DNA of 6,068 nt from Candidatus Desantisbacteria bacterium CG2_30_40_21 (GTDB lineage Bacteria; UBA9089; CG2-30-40-21). The DNA is taken from the NCBI GenBank assembly GCA_001873945.1, contig MNYI01000062.1, forward strand, positions 1-6,068, read 5' to 3'. This document shows, one piece after another, positions 5,835-6,068 of the stretch. The stretch's first letter is position 1. Each line of letters opens with the position of its first letter. A model generated the notes under the pieces. It was not told the DNA's origin. It did no database searches and worked only from the letters and a program-made list of their open reading frames with translations. The position numbers were made by a program, and so were the translations under genes.

Positions 5835-5942
5835 ACTATTTGATCTTGCATCTCCGGTAATAACCTCATTAATACCATCATTATTTATATCTGCAATCTT
5901 GCATGAACCAGGGGATGAGCCTGTTTTATAGGATACCTGTGG
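5814..5942 (-). pseudogene. C-terminal fragment of a VCBS/FG-GAP-type repeat protein
   Basis: Read on the minus strand, about 42 codons ending at a TAA (5816-5814) contain VSYKTGSSPGS, KIADINNDGINEVITG and DARSNSVTVHYP. This follows the repeat pattern of beta-propeller VCBS/FG-GAP proteins (xYxTGSxPxSVxIADxNNDGxxDIVTAxxxSNTVSV), including the calcium-binding-loop-like DINNDG. Such proteins are usually large secreted or surface-bound proteins. Only the last repeat is present. Upstream, its frame stays open to the window edge, but that sequence is antisense to the transposase-like frame and no longer looks like a propeller repeat. I therefore read it as a remnant cut by an insertion or rearrangement near 5930-5955. 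The upstream limit given is approximate. The fragment converges on recJ, 11 bases from its stop. Confidence 0.6.
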
Positions 5943-6068
5943 CTTTAATTTTTCTGGTAAGGACAAGAAAATTAGAATGCTTTGGTGTAATACCTGTAAA
6001 ACATCATTTTCAGAACGAAAAGGAACGCTTCTTTTTGGTTCGAAATTACCTGAAGAAAGAGTAAAAAC
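5932..6068 (+). pseudogene. 5'-truncated zinc-ribbon transposase fragment (IS1-like), runs off the window
   Basis: The plus-strand frame after a stop at 5929-5931 reads through GKDKKIRMLWCNTCKTSFSE and then RKGTLLFGSKLPEERVK to the window end. The CxxC knuckle followed by FSERKGT and a short helix matches the N-terminal zinc-ribbon and helix-turn-helix segment of IS1-like DDE transposases, as I remember them. In that family this is preceded by a first cysteine pair and a start codon. Here only one upstream CG is left (DTCGF), there is no ATG before 5977, and a stop lies just upstream, so the 5' end appears to be missing. No inverted repeat marking an IS end was found nearby. The rest of the gene lies beyond the window, so whether the downstream part is intact cannot be judged. 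Confidence 0.5.

Overview
The window is AT-rich bacterial chromosomal DNA (around 40% GC by eye). It carries three intact housekeeping genes, and its non-coding parts are crowded with inverted repeats and gene debris. The host cannot be named from these genes alone. The short IF-2 (653 aa), the direct nusA-infB pair with no rimP or ylxR, the VCBS/FG-GAP fragment, the zinc-ribbon transposase fragment and the MITE-like palindromes would suit a repeat-rich uncultured bacterium (for example an Omnitrophota-like or similar candidate-phylum lineage), but that placement is a guess.

Layout from left to right. Positions 1-150 are a 150-bp element with perfect 21-bp terminal inverted repeats and a central palindrome, MITE-like and without a gene. 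Positions 238-2199 (minus strand) are infB, translation initiation factor IF-2. Fourteen bases upstream of it, 2214-3602 (minus) is nusA, the transcription elongation/termination factor; the two form a short operon read leftward. The nusA linker contains an in-frame palindromic repeat encoding the VIPAKAxIQ peptide, bracketed by two copies of a 33-nt coding repeat. The 3603-4116 interval is a divergent regulatory region. It holds a good sigma70-type promoter for nusA followed at once by an intrinsic-terminator hairpin in the nusA leader, a roughly 100-bp inverted repeat with a second palindromic element nested inside it, a fully consensus promoter (TTGACA, 17 bp, TATAAT) facing recJ, and another roughly 115-bp inverted repeat starting at the predicted recJ transcription start. 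Positions 4117-5802 (plus) are recJ, the single-strand-specific 5'-3' exonuclease. Beyond recJ lie gene fragments: the C-terminal end of a VCBS/FG-GAP-type repeat protein on the minus strand, abutting the N-terminal zinc-ribbon part of an IS1-like transposase on the plus strand that runs off the window.

How the genes work together: nusA and infB couple transcription control and translation initiation, and are commonly co-transcribed in bacteria. The terminator-like hairpin directly after the nusA promoter gives a plausible autoregulatory loop, because NusA stimulates intrinsic termination. recJ (DNA repair and recombination) is divergently transcribed from its own promoter. The points most worth a second look are the palindromic repeat inside nusA, the promoter-terminator arrangement in the nusA leader, and three structurally different inverted-repeat elements within 4.1 kb.
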